NCBI GenBank assembly: GCA_947630635.1
Contig: CANRIJ010000031.1
Location: forward strand, 1 to 13,385
Direction of reading: 5' to 3'
Source: an uncultured Spirochaetaceae bacterium
Lineage (GTDB): Bacteria; Spirochaetota; Spirochaetia; Sphaerochaetales; Sphaerochaetaceae
DNA: 13,385 nt
Positions 1 to 6,538 of the stretch are shown piece by piece. Under the pieces are notes generated by a model. It worked only from the letters and a program-made list of their open reading frames with translations, was not told where the DNA came from and did not search any database. Position 1 is the stretch's first letter, and each line of letters starts with the position of its first letter. A program made the position numbers and the translations under genes.

Positions 1-608
1 TGCCCTGGCCATGAGGTCACACACTCAGGGGCGATGTATGGGATGAAGAGCTTGATGATTCTTCCGAAGTAAGAGGCGAAATTGGTTATTATTCCATCTC
101 TGAATAGGCTGTTGTAGACAACAGGGGCAGAAAGAACTGCAATTCCATCCATCTTTGTGGGGCTATCAGAGTGCTTTTCTGCAAGCTTTAGTGTCATCGC
201 TCCACCCATAGATACCCCAACTACGTAGAGCCTCTTGTATTTCGATCTTAGATTTCTGTAATAGCTGTCTATAAAGAGAAACCAGGAGGAGAAGTTTGTC
301 TTGGAGAACTCTTTATAGTCTGCGCCAAATGTGGGGATAAGAGGCGCATATACATCAAAGCCTCTTTCATAGGCATAATCGGCTGCCATCTTATACATAT
401 GGGGAGTAGTGGGAAAGCCATGTATAAACATGATTGCCTTATCAGAGTTCTGCGTCTTCTCTATTGTCCTGTTGTCTGGAGAGAAGACCTTCTTTTCATC
501 GCTAATAAGCGCTTTTTCCTTCTCATGGTAGAAGACCAATGTTGCCGACCATAGATAGATGAGTATTAAGAGTATGGCTATTGCGATGAGAATAACTATC
601 AGAGTCAT
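1..608 (-). CDS. Membrane-anchored alpha/beta hydrolase (partial, C-terminus off the window)
   Basis: 202 codons are visible from the ATG at 608; the C-terminal part lies beyond base 1. Residues 2-20 are a continuous hydrophobic stretch (ILIAIAILLILIYLW), probably an N-terminal membrane anchor. An alpha/beta hydrolase fold follows: a core strand and oxyanion-hole loop with HGFPTTP at 63-69, then the nucleophile elbow GVSMGG with the predicted catalytic Ser133. The acid and His of the triad would be in the missing part. This layout resembles esterases and monoacylglycerol lipases that act on small acyl esters; the true substrate cannot be read from the sequence. The ATG has no Shine-Dalgarno sequence and sits only 27 bp past a terminator hairpin. 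No other ATG, GTG or TTG lies in frame between the upstream in-frame stop and this ATG, so the start is the best available but uncertain. Fold assignment is confident, substrate is not. Confidence 0.8.
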   Translation of the reverse strand, partial: MTLIVILIAIAILLILIYLWSATLVFYHEKEKALISDEKKVFSPDNRTIEKTQNSDKAIMFIHGFPTTPHMYKMAADYAYERGFDVYAPLIPTFGADYKEFSKTNFSSWFLFIDSYYRNLRSKYKRLYVVGVSMGGAMTLKLAEKHSDSPTKMDGIAVLSAPVVYNSLFRDGIITNFASYFGRIIKLFIPYIAPECVTSWPG

Positions 609-634
609 AGTATAAGGATAGCAAGCGACAGAAT

Positions 635-661
635 AAAAGGCAGCCGTAAAAGCTGCCTTTT
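635..661 (-). terminator. Rho-independent terminator after oadB
   Basis: A perfect 10-bp stem (AAAAGGCAGC at 635-644 pairing with GCTGCCTTTT at 652-661) closes a 7-base loop. It lies 10 bases past the oadB stop codon. Read on the minus strand the stem ends in TTTT followed by ATTC, a short U-tract. It should end the oadGAB transcript before the hydrolase gene. The arms are A/T-flanked on both sides, so it could also stop plus-strand transcription. Confidence 0.85.
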
Positions 662-671
662 AATTTTCTCC

Positions 672-1889
672 TTAGATAGCGGCTCCGCCTGTTGAGGCAA
701 GTAGCTGCATCATATTCGGAATTACCGACATCAGTACTCCTGCTGCTACAGCAGAGCCTATGACGCCTGCGACGTTTGGTCCCATTGCATGCATCAGGAG
801 GAAGTTCTGAGGATCTGCCTTCTGTCCCTCCTTGGATGCAACTCTGGCTGCCATAGGAACTGCAGAGACTCCTGCGGCTCCGATAAGCGGGTTCACTGGA
901 TGCTTGTGGTCTATTGCATTCATGAGTTTTGCAATCAGAACGCCAGATGCGGTTCCAATTCCAAATGCAACCATTCCCAAAAGAAGGATGCCAAGTGTCT
1001 CTACGGTGAGGAACTTCTCTGCAGCCATTTTCGATCCAACTGATAGACCAAGGAAGATTGTTACGATGTTCATAAGTGCATTGGACATCGTATCTGAGAG
1101 TCTGTTGATGACTCCGCACTCTTTTGCGAGGTTTCCAAACATCAGAGAACCCATAAGCGGTGCAGCAGATGGAAGGAATATTCCGCAAAGTACTATAACT
1201 ACGATTGGGAATATGATCTTCTCAGCCTTGGATACTGGTCTCAGCTGCTCCATCTTGATCATTCTCTCTTTCTTGGAAGTGAGAGCTCTCATTATTGGAG
1301 GCTGGATAATTGGAACGAGTGCCATATATGAATAGGCTGCAACTGCAATAGATCCAAGATAGTCTGGCGCAAGTAGTCTGGTTACATATATTGCTGTCGG
1401 TCCGTCAGCACCTCCGATTATTCCAATGGAGCCCGCAACTTCGAGATTGAAGTTGATTCCGGGAATGAAGCTCAAGAGAAGTGCTCCAAGTAGGGCAGTG
1501 AAGATGCCGAACTGTGCAGCGGCCCCCAAGATGAGAGTCTTTGGGTTTGCGATAAGCGGACCGAAATCAGTCATTGCTCCAACGCCCATGAAGATCAGTA
1601 TTGGGAATAGGCCTGATTCGATTCCTGCATCATAGAGAATCTTGATAAAGCCAGATGCGCCGTTAGCAGGATCGACGGAAGCGATGTATGCCTGTGGGAT
1701 ATTCGAGAGTATGCAACCCATTGCAATAGGAATTAGAAGTAGTGGCTCAAAGCCTCTCTTTATACCTAAATACAAGAGGACAAAACCTACGAGGATCATT
1801 ACTGCATTGGCCCAACCGCCTGGACCTATGAAGGCAATGAGTCCTGTAGACTCCCATAGATTAACTAGTCCTTGAAGAATAGCTTGCAT
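672..1889 (-). CDS. oadB: Oxaloacetate decarboxylase beta subunit (Na+-translocating membrane subunit)
   Basis: This 405-residue, very hydrophobic protein is the integral membrane subunit of the sodium-pumping biotin decarboxylases (OadB/GcdB/MmdB family). It takes carboxybiotin from the OadA carrier, releases CO2 and moves Na+ out across the inner membrane. Family hallmarks are clear: GGADGPTAIY at 159-168, with Asp162 matching the Asp known to be essential in Klebsiella OadB, and NPLIGAAGVSAVPMAARV at 333-350. About nine to eleven membrane segments can be seen, and the length is near the family norm. The ATG lies 9 bases past the oadA stop; the Shine-Dalgarno TAGGAGG overlaps that stop codon (TAG), so the two are probably translationally coupled. 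It is the last gene of the operon, followed by a terminator. The sequence does not separate OadB from methylmalonyl-CoA or glutaconyl-CoA decarboxylase beta subunits, but the OadA partner favours oxaloacetate. Confidence 0.95.
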   Translation of the reverse strand: MQAILQGLVNLWESTGLIAFIGPGGWANAVMILVGFVLLYLGIKRGFEPLLLIPIAMGCILSNIPQAYIASVDPANGASGFIKILYDAGIESGLFPILIFMGVGAMTDFGPLIANPKTLILGAAAQFGIFTALLGALLLSFIPGINFNLEVAGSIGIIGGADGPTAIYVTRLLAPDYLGSIAVAAYSYMALVPIIQPPIMRALTSKKERMIKMEQLRPVSKAEKIIFPIVVIVLCGIFLPSAAPLMGSLMFGNLAKECGVINRLSDTMSNALMNIVTIFLGLSVGSKMAAEKFLTVETLGILLLGMVAFGIGTASGVLIAKLMNAIDHKHPVNPLIGAAGVSAVPMAARVASKEGQKADPQNFLLMHAMGPNVAGVIGSAVAAGVLMSVIPNMMQLLASTGGAAI

Positions 1890-1898
1890 CTAAGCCTC

Positions 1899-4043
1899 CT
1901 ATCCAATAACAACGAGTGGATCGCCAGCCTGGCATTGATCGCCTTGGCTTACTTTGATCTCGAGGACTGTGCCTTCGCATGGAGAGAAGATCTCGTTTTC
2001 CATCTTCATTGCTTCCATAACCAAGAGCTCCTGATCTTTCTTGACTGTGTCGCCGACCTTGACGTCGAATCGAAGAATAAGGCCTGGCATTGGTGCTGAT
2101 ACGACAGTTCCATCCGAGGATGGGGCTGCTGCCTTAGGTGCACTCTTCTCTTCCTTTTTTTCTTCTTTCTTCTCTTCAACGACCTCTTCTTGGACGCTCT
2201 CTTCCTCTTCAACACCGCCGATTGTCATAAGAACATCGCCAGCCTGAAGCTGCTGTCCCTGGCTTACAGGAATAGAGGAGACGGTGCCATCGCATGGAGC
2301 GTAGATCTCGTTTTCCATCTTCATTGCTTCCATGACCATGATGACTTCGTCTTTCTTGACTGTGTCGCCAACCTTCTTTTCAATTCTGAGAACCAGTCCT
2401 GGCATTGGAGCCTTGATCTCTTCGCTTTGGACGACGCTCTTCTTTTTCACCGCTGGTGCATTTGAGCTCTTTACAGAAATTCCATCGGCAATAGAGATTG
2501 GATACTCTTTTCCGTTGACAATTGCCTTGTCGCCATCGAGCTTTATGCCATAGGTCTTTCCATTGACAGTCACTGTGTACTCATGGTTCTTATTGACGCT
2601 CTTTTTCTCGGAGGCTTTTGCTTCAGGTTTCTTTTCTTCGCTCTTGAATCTGACTCCGTTGATCTTTGCCTTGCCCTGAAGGAAGAGGATTCCCTTCTCC
2701 TTGCAAGCACCTGCTATGAAGATATTCTCATCAGTAACTGGGACGTTTGCCTCATTGAGCATCTTGATTGCAGCCTGAATGCCTTTATTTGGATCTCTGT
2801 CGTTGATGTCTACGACCTTTTCTGTCGTGGGCTTGAGTCCAGTCTGCTCGCTTGCAAGTCTTACGACCTCCGGATCTGGCTTCACAGGTGTCTTTCCAAA
2901 GTATCCAAGAACCATCTTTGCGTATCCATCAGCAAACTTCTTCCACGATCCAAACATTACGTTGTTGAATGCCTGCTGGAAATAGAACTGTGATACTGGA
3001 GTTACAGAGGTTCCGAATCCGCCCTTAGCTACGCATTCGCCCATAGCCTCAACGATAAGAGGGTACTTATCCATCAGCCCGTTGTCTCTGAGCATCTGGG
3101 TGTTTGCTGTGAGAGCTCCACCTGGGAGAGGGAAGAATGGGATATTCGGGTTGACCATCGTTGCCTCTGGAGGAGTGAAGTAGTTCTCCATGCACTCCTC
3201 GAAGATCTTCTCAGCCTTCTTGACTCTGTTGATATCAATGTCGAGTGTATACTCGCTTCCCCTAAGGGCATGCCACATTGTGATGATATCGGGTTGGCAT
3301 GTTCCGCCAGAGACTGGAGACATTGAGAGGTCAAGTGAGTTTGCTCCTCCGTCGAGAGCCGCTTTGTACTGCTGTACAGAGACTCCTGCTGTCTCATGCG
3401 AGTGGAATACGATCTTCATATCTGGACCGAGAAGCTTTCTTGCCCTCTTCATGGTCTCATAGACCGTGGATGGAGTAGAGGTTCCAGATGCGTCTTTGAA
3501 GCAGACAGAGTCAAAAGGAATCTTTGCATCTAGGATTTCTTTGAGGATTCTCTCGTAGAAATCGGGGTCATGAGCACCGGTTACTCCCTCTGGAAGGGAC
3601 ATCATCGTAACTGTCACCTCGTGCTTTAGGCCGGCATTGTGAATTGCCTTTCCGCTATCGATGAGGTTGTTTACATCGTTGAGAGCATCGAAGTTTCTGA
3701 TTGTGGTCATTCCATGCTTCTTAAACATCTTTGCATGGAGTTCAATCATATCCCTCGGCTGGCTATCAAGGCCTACGACGTTTACGCCTCTTGCGAGTGT
3801 CTGAAGGTTTGCATCGGGGCCTGCAACTCTTCTGAATTCATCCATCATCTGGAATGCATCTTCGTTGCAGTAGAAGTAAAGAGCCTGGAATCTAGCTCCG
3901 CCACCGGCTTCCATGTGCATGATTCCAGCATCCTTTGCAGCTTCAACTGCTGGCATGAAATCCTTTGTAAGAACTCTTGCCCCATAGACAGACTGGAATC
4001 CATCTCTGAAGGCGGTAAGCATAAAATCTACTTTCTTTTTCAT
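1899..4043 (-). CDS. oadA: Oxaloacetate decarboxylase alpha subunit with two tandem biotinyl domains
   Basis: This 714-residue protein transfers the carboxyl group of oxaloacetate to biotin, giving pyruvate and carboxybiotin. Residues 5-290 form the HMGL-like carboxyltransferase barrel: RDGFQ at 13-17 (family RDxxQ; Asp14 a metal ligand), CFKDASG at 181-187 (Lys183 matching the carbamylated lysine of transcarboxylase 5S), and HSH at 214-216 (metal ligands). Residues about 290-465 are the conserved carboxylase region, and about 487-522 a small beta domain (YTVTVNGKTYG) typical of OadA and pyruvate carboxylase. Two biotinyl domains follow: 541-609 (EAMKM, Lys575) and 645-714 (EAMKM, Lys680). 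They are joined by a Glu/Lys-rich and Ala/Pro linker (611-644). Most OadA proteins are near 600 residues with one carrier; the excess here equals one linker plus domain. The Shine-Dalgarno AAGGAGG sits just before the ATG, 9 bases after oadG. Some decarboxylases of this family use other oxo-acids or acyl-CoAs; oxaloacetate is the likeliest. Confidence 0.95.
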   Translation of the reverse strand: MKKKVDFMLTAFRDGFQSVYGARVLTKDFMPAVEAAKDAGIMHMEAGGGARFQALYFYCNEDAFQMMDEFRRVAGPDANLQTLARGVNVVGLDSQPRDMIELHAKMFKKHGMTTIRNFDALNDVNNLIDSGKAIHNAGLKHEVTVTMMSLPEGVTGAHDPDFYERILKEILDAKIPFDSVCFKDASGTSTPSTVYETMKRARKLLGPDMKIVFHSHETAGVSVQQYKAALDGGANSLDLSMSPVSGGTCQPDIITMWHALRGSEYTLDIDINRVKKAEKIFEECMENYFTPPEATMVNPNIPFFPLPGGALTANTQMLRDNGLMDKYPLIVEAMGECVAKGGFGTSVTPVSQFYFQQAFNNVMFGSWKKFADGYAKMVLGYFGKTPVKPDPEVVRLASEQTGLKPTTEKVVDINDRDPNKGIQAAIKMLNEANVPVTDENIFIAGACKEKGILFLQGKAKINGVRFKSEEKKPEAKASEKKSVNKNHEYTVTVNGKTYGIKLDGDKAIVNGKEYPISIADGISVKSSNAPAVKKKSVVQSEEIKAPMPGLVLRIEKKVGDTVKKDEVIMVMEAMKMENEIYAPCDGTVSSIPVSQGQQLQAGDVLMTIGGVEEEESVQEEVVEEKKEEKKEEKSAPKAAAPSSDGTVVSAPMPGLILRFDVKVGDTVKKDQELLVMEAMKMENEIFSPCEGTVLEIKVSQGDQCQAGDPLVVIG
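1988..2333 (-). repeat. Direct repeat from the duplicated biotinyl domain
   Basis: A 31-bp stretch at 1988-2018 recurs without mismatch at 2303-2333, exactly 315 bp (105 codons) apart. It covers the biotin-attachment EAMKM region of both carrier domains of oadA. Weaker similarity continues on both sides, for example the segments around 2040-2100 and 2355-2410. This identity at DNA level points to an intragenic duplication that is fairly recent or kept alike by gene conversion; it could also recombine to lose one domain. Confidence 0.85.
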
Positions 4044-4052
4044 CTTCCCTCC

Positions 4053-4352
4053 TTACTCGTTAGACCTTTCGTAGGAAAGTGCAATGGCAATAGCAATTGC
4101 GACATCCTCATCGACTGGAAGGGCTTTAGAGCTCTTATTCTCATCGCCTTTTCCAGGTATCTTTGCCTCAGTCTTGCTTCCTTTCTTTCCTTTGAGTATT
4201 GCTCTGCATATTACGCTCATGAGTTTTGTGCAGTAGATCAGTACAATCAGGAAGACAAAGACAGTGAACATTCCCAAAACCATGAGCACTGCGCCATATC
4301 CAAGCTGCAGGCTCAGAGTCTCTTTGGGGAGATTCTCCAAAAGCGCTAACAT
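4053..4352 (-). CDS. oadG: Oxaloacetate decarboxylase gamma subunit-like protein
   Basis: The protein has 99 residues with one membrane segment at about 18-41 (AVLMVLGMFTVFVFLIVLIY). A charged, Lys-rich linker follows, then a short C-terminal helix PVDEDVAIAIAIAL (79-92). This is the typical build of OadG/MmdD gamma subunits, which hold the alpha and beta subunits together at the inner membrane. The family is poorly conserved, so the call rests on size, topology, the acidic Ala/Ile tail and its position as first gene of oadG-oadA-oadB, the order known from Klebsiella. The ATG at 4352 follows an AGGAG about 11 bases upstream; an in-frame stop lies between them, which fixes the start. It ends 9 bases before oadA. 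Confidence 0.85.
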   Translation of the reverse strand: MLALLENLPKETLSLQLGYGAVLMVLGMFTVFVFLIVLIYCTKLMSVICRAILKGKKGSKTEAKIPGKGDENKSSKALPVDEDVAIAIAIALSYERSNE

Positions 4353-4386
4353 ACTTTATTTGGTCTCCTAGTGTGTGATTGAGTCT

Positions 4387-4415
4387 ACTATAGCAAAATG
4401 AGGTTTAAACCTCAA
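4387..4415 (-). promoter_or_regulatory. Predicted sigma-70 promoter of oadGAB
   Basis: On the minus strand a -35 box TTGAGG (4415-4410) is followed by a 17-bp spacer and a -10 box TATAGT (4392-4387). The -10 is extended by an upstream TG (TGCTATAGT). The predicted start is near 4380, giving a leader of about 28 nt that holds the AGGAG at 4364-4368. The -35 box and much of the spacer fall inside the palindromes listed separately. Confidence 0.7.
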
Positions 4416-4428
4416 CTAAAGTTGAGGT
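4399..4428. promoter_or_regulatory. Two overlapping palindromes, likely operator for oad (and perhaps mrp)
   Basis: Palindrome A is TGAGGTTTAAACCTCA (4399-4414, perfect). Palindrome B is ACCTCAACTAAAGTTGAGGT (4409-4428; 9-bp arms around a central AA). They share the half-site ACCTCA at 4409-4414, so three half-sites stand in a row with centres 12 bp apart. They cover the -35 box and spacer of the oad promoter, a placement that suits a repressor or a MerR-type activator. The core of B matches the E. coli SoxR box as I recall it (CCTCAAGTTAACTTGAGG) at 15 of 18 positions. No regulator gene is nearby, so the protein that binds is unknown. The element lies upstream of both predicted transcription starts, so a role as DNA rather than RNA is favoured. 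Confidence 0.7.
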
Positions 4429-4456
4429 CTCGTTAAATCGGTTTAAGCATTAAGTC

Positions 4457-4485
4457 TTTCTAACAAGTTGCTAAGGCTATATAAT
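4457..4485 (+). promoter_or_regulatory. Predicted mrp promoter giving a nearly leaderless transcript
   Basis: A perfect -10 box TATAAT stands at 4480-4485. The -35 at a 17-bp spacing (TTTCTA, 4457-4462) is weak. The expected start point, about 7 bases after the -10, is near 4492, only about 4 bases before the mrp ATG at 4496. No Shine-Dalgarno lies in front of that ATG, which agrees with leaderless or near-leaderless initiation. Confidence 0.5.
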
Positions 4486-4495
4486 CTTAAGTTCT

Positions 4496-5416
4496 ATGGC
4501 TGACAACGAGTTGAATGAATACGAGATCCAAAGTGGGAAAATCCGTGAGAGGATGGACAGGATTGGCAGAAAAATAATGATTCTCTCTGGAAAGGGCGGA
4601 GTTGGAAAGACCACTCTTACAGTCAATTTGGCGAGAGCTCTATCTGATATGGGATGCAAGGTCGGTATTCTGGATATAGATCTCCATGGACCGAATATTG
4701 CAAAGATGCTTGGTGTGGAAGATGGGGTCCTGACCTCGCCAGACGGGGTTCTTATGAATCCTATAAAGGTCAACGACAATCTTTTTGTCATGAGTCTCTC
4801 ATTTGCACTGGACGAGCCCAATAGCCCTGTTATCTGGAGGGGCGCACTTAAGATGAGCGCAATTAGGCAGTTCTTGGGAGATGTAATATGGGGAGATTTG
4901 GACTATCTTCTGATTGACACTCCTCCGGGAACCGGGGATGAGCAGCTTACTGCAGTTCAGGCAATTCCAGAGATGACTGGGGCCGTTGTAGTTACAACGC
5001 CTCAGGAGGTTGCCCTATTGGATTCAAGAAGATCAATCGGATTTGCAAGAAGATGCGATATTGCTGTTCTTGGAGTTGTAGAGAATATGTCCTCGCTTAA
5101 GTGTCCTCATTGTGGGGAGCTTATAAATATATTCCCAAGGGGAGGCGGAAAGAGACTCTCTGAGGAGATGCATGTGCCATTTTTGGGAGAGGTTCCCATG
5201 GAAGTGGGACTTGCAGAGGCTGAAGATAAGGGAAAAGACATACTTAACATGGATTCAATGAAAATGGCATCAAGCGCAATTAGGGAGATTGCCGATAAAA
5301 TCAATCTCATGACCAAGTGCTCCACAACCAGAGATACCTCTAAGTTCTCAAAGGAGGGATGCCTTCCATCATCCTGCTCATCTTGCTCTCTTGATTGCCC
5401 GTCGAGGAAGAAATAG
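4496..5416 (+). CDS. mrp: Mrp/ApbC-type Fe-S cluster carrier ATPase with C-terminal cysteine tail
   Basis: This 306-residue P-loop NTPase of the Mrp/NBP35 family binds and hands over Fe-S clusters to target enzymes in the cytoplasm. Seen are the deviant Walker A GKGGVGKTT (32-40), the strand-loop LDIDLHGPNIAKMLG (59-73), the LLIDTPPGTGDE motif (138-149) and the CPHC bridging-cluster motif (203-206) between the two subunits of a dimer. The residues before the P-loop have no cysteine. Instead the C-terminus ends in a cysteine-rich tail with Cys275, 289, 294, 297 and 301 (pattern C-x13-C-x4-C-x2-C-x3-C, ending CSSCSLDCPSRKK). In many anaerobe Mrp and NBP35 proteins a similar cluster is at the N-terminus. 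The ATG has no Shine-Dalgarno, yet later ATGs (codons 20 and 28) would cut into the fold. The gene abuts the Nudix gene and is probably cotranscribed with it. Confidence 0.93.
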   Translation: MADNELNEYEIQSGKIRERMDRIGRKIMILSGKGGVGKTTLTVNLARALSDMGCKVGILDIDLHGPNIAKMLGVEDGVLTSPDGVLMNPIKVNDNLFVMSLSFALDEPNSPVIWRGALKMSAIRQFLGDVIWGDLDYLLIDTPPGTGDEQLTAVQAIPEMTGAVVVTTPQEVALLDSRRSIGFARRCDIAVLGVVENMSSLKCPHCGELINIFPRGGGKRLSEEMHVPFLGEVPMEVGLAEAEDKGKDILNMDSMKMASSAIREIADKINLMTKCSTTRDTSKFSKEGCLPSSCSSCSLDCPSRKK

Positions 5417-6001
5417 ATGGAAAACTCAAATCTTGAATGGAAGGACATATCATCTGAGACTCTATTGAAGACCAAGGTTATGGATGTAGAGATGGTCAAA
5501 AGAACTGGCAAGGGCGGACATATTGGAGACTTTGTTCGTTTAAAGACGCCAGATTGGATAGTGGTTATTCCATGGTTTAGAGACGAGAGCGGGGTTCCCT
5601 GCTTCTTGATGGAAGACCAATTTAGGCACGGCTCTGGAACGATAACAAGGGAATTTCCCGCAGGAATGGCTGAAGATGGAGAGGTTGATATTGAGAGCGC
5701 AAAGCGAGAGCTTGAGGAAGAGACTGGACTCAAGGGGAGATTGAAGCTTCTTGGAAGAGTAAACCCAAACTCTGCGCTCTTCTCAAATAGGCAGAGCTTC
5801 TTTTTTGCCGAAGATCTAAGGGAGGGGGGCACTGTCCACTTTGACGAGAATGAGGACCTTGTTCTTGTAAAAGTCCCTGTTGAAGAGGCTATAGAGAATA
5901 TGGGAAGTGGAATATACGACAACGGAGTTATGATGGGAGCTCTGGGATTCTTCTTAAGAGAGGCCGAAAGGCGCCCTGAGCTCAGGAGAAGAGAGAAATG
6001 A
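5417..6001 (+). CDS. Nudix hydrolase, ADP-ribose pyrophosphatase-like
   Basis: The protein has 194 residues with a perfect Nudix box at 83-105 (G-x5-E-x7-RELEEETGL), which binds the metal and cleaves a nucleoside diphosphate linked to another moiety. The stretch just before it (EDQFRHGSGTITREFPAG, 66-83) is typical of the NudF/ADP-ribose pyrophosphatase branch, enzymes that split ADP-ribose or ADP-sugars into AMP and a sugar phosphate. The substrate is inferred from that resemblance only. The ATG follows directly on the mrp stop codon, with GAGGAAG as Shine-Dalgarno inside the end of mrp, so the pair is likely translationally coupled. Its own stop overlaps the start of the decayed gene behind it (ATGA). 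The length is usual for this family. Confidence 0.88.
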   Translation: MENSNLEWKDISSETLLKTKVMDVEMVKRTGKGGHIGDFVRLKTPDWIVVIPWFRDESGVPCFLMEDQFRHGSGTITREFPAGMAEDGEVDIESAKRELEEETGLKGRLKLLGRVNPNSALFSNRQSFFFAEDLREGGTVHFDENEDLVLVKVPVEEAIENMGSGIYDNGVMMGALGFFLREAERRPELRRREK

Positions 6002-6530
6002 AGAGGGCCTTAGTTCTTTTTGCTGCTATTCTTGTATTTCATGTGAAAATCTCTCTGTAGACAAAAGTTCTATAGTTGTTGTGCATAGCAGCGCAGAGCT
6101 TGAAATCGAGCCTGATGCTGTTTCTTTTTACAGTCTCATTTGAAGCAACTAAGCCAACAACTGAAGAGGCTAGAAATGCCATAAGCAAGATGATTGGCGA
6201 GGTGATTGAGATTCTAAAAACTGACTTTGGCGTAAAAGATGATATAGCAACTGGATATGTATCTATTTCTCCATACTATGGATGGCTTGATAGCGGTAGG
6301 ACTCTTGTGGGGCAGAGAGCTATGCAGGCGCTATTGGAAAGAAAATCGATAGAATCCTTCAAATCTCAGATGGAGATGCAGTAACTCCGACTGAGCTATT
6401 TGGAAGCGCAAATCTCTACTCTGAAGAGTCTCTTCTATCCTCATTCGGCAGCGCTTTCTATGGTACAAGTTACTATGCCGGCACTATAAGGCTAACGAAT
6501 TCGGTTATGCTGATTGCTGCTATGAAATGA
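5998..6530 (+). pseudogene. Decayed SIMPL (DUF541) domain lipoprotein gene
   Basis: No single frame is open, but three pieces join into one recognisable protein. Piece 1 (5998-6039) reads MKRALVLFAAILVF, a signal peptide. One base lost in the T run 6037-6039 shifts the frame; restoring a T gives LVFSC, a lipobox, followed by ENLSVDKSS and HSSAELEIEPDAVSF (piece 2, to 6128). One extra T in the run 6125-6129 shifts it back to TVSFEATKPTTEEARNAISK through DIATGYVSISPYYGW to GQRAMQ (piece 3, to about 6330). A third break near 6330 moves to GKKIDRILQISDGDAVTP and on to a stop at 6528-6530. In SIMPL proteins roughly 80-90 residues lie between GQRA and the IxDG region, so an internal deletion is likely. 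The start overlaps the Nudix stop, so the gene was once part of that operon. SIMPL proteins are periplasmic or membrane-linked and poorly understood. A TTG-started frame at 6076-6384 is only the middle piece. Confidence 0.75.
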
Positions 6531-6538
6531 ATAGAGCC

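Noticed and set aside
609..614. TATACT on the minus strand just before the hydrolase ATG, as a -10 box
   Set aside because: Transcription would begin inside the coding region, past the only usable start codon.
789..1335. Open frames on the plus strand inside oadB
   Set aside because: They are opposite a strongly conserved membrane protein, are low-complexity in composition and have no start signal.
2583..2993. Open frame on the plus strand inside oadA
   Set aside because: It is the mirror of a well-conserved carboxyltransferase and matches no family I know.
3639..4349. 236-residue open frame on the plus strand across oadA and oadG
   Set aside because: Cys/Ser/His-rich shadow frame spanning two real minus-strand genes.
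4399..4428. The double palindrome read as a terminator or RNA attenuator
   Set aside because: It lies upstream of both predicted transcription starts and has no U-tract.
5107..5922. 271-residue minus-strand frame across mrp and the Nudix gene
   Set aside because: Serine-rich shadow of two genes with clear family motifs.
6076..6384. Open frame with a TTG start, as a separate 102-residue gene
   Set aside because: Its protein is the middle third of a SIMPL domain whose other parts lie in the next frames; it has no ribosome-binding site and its ends fall at frameshift points.
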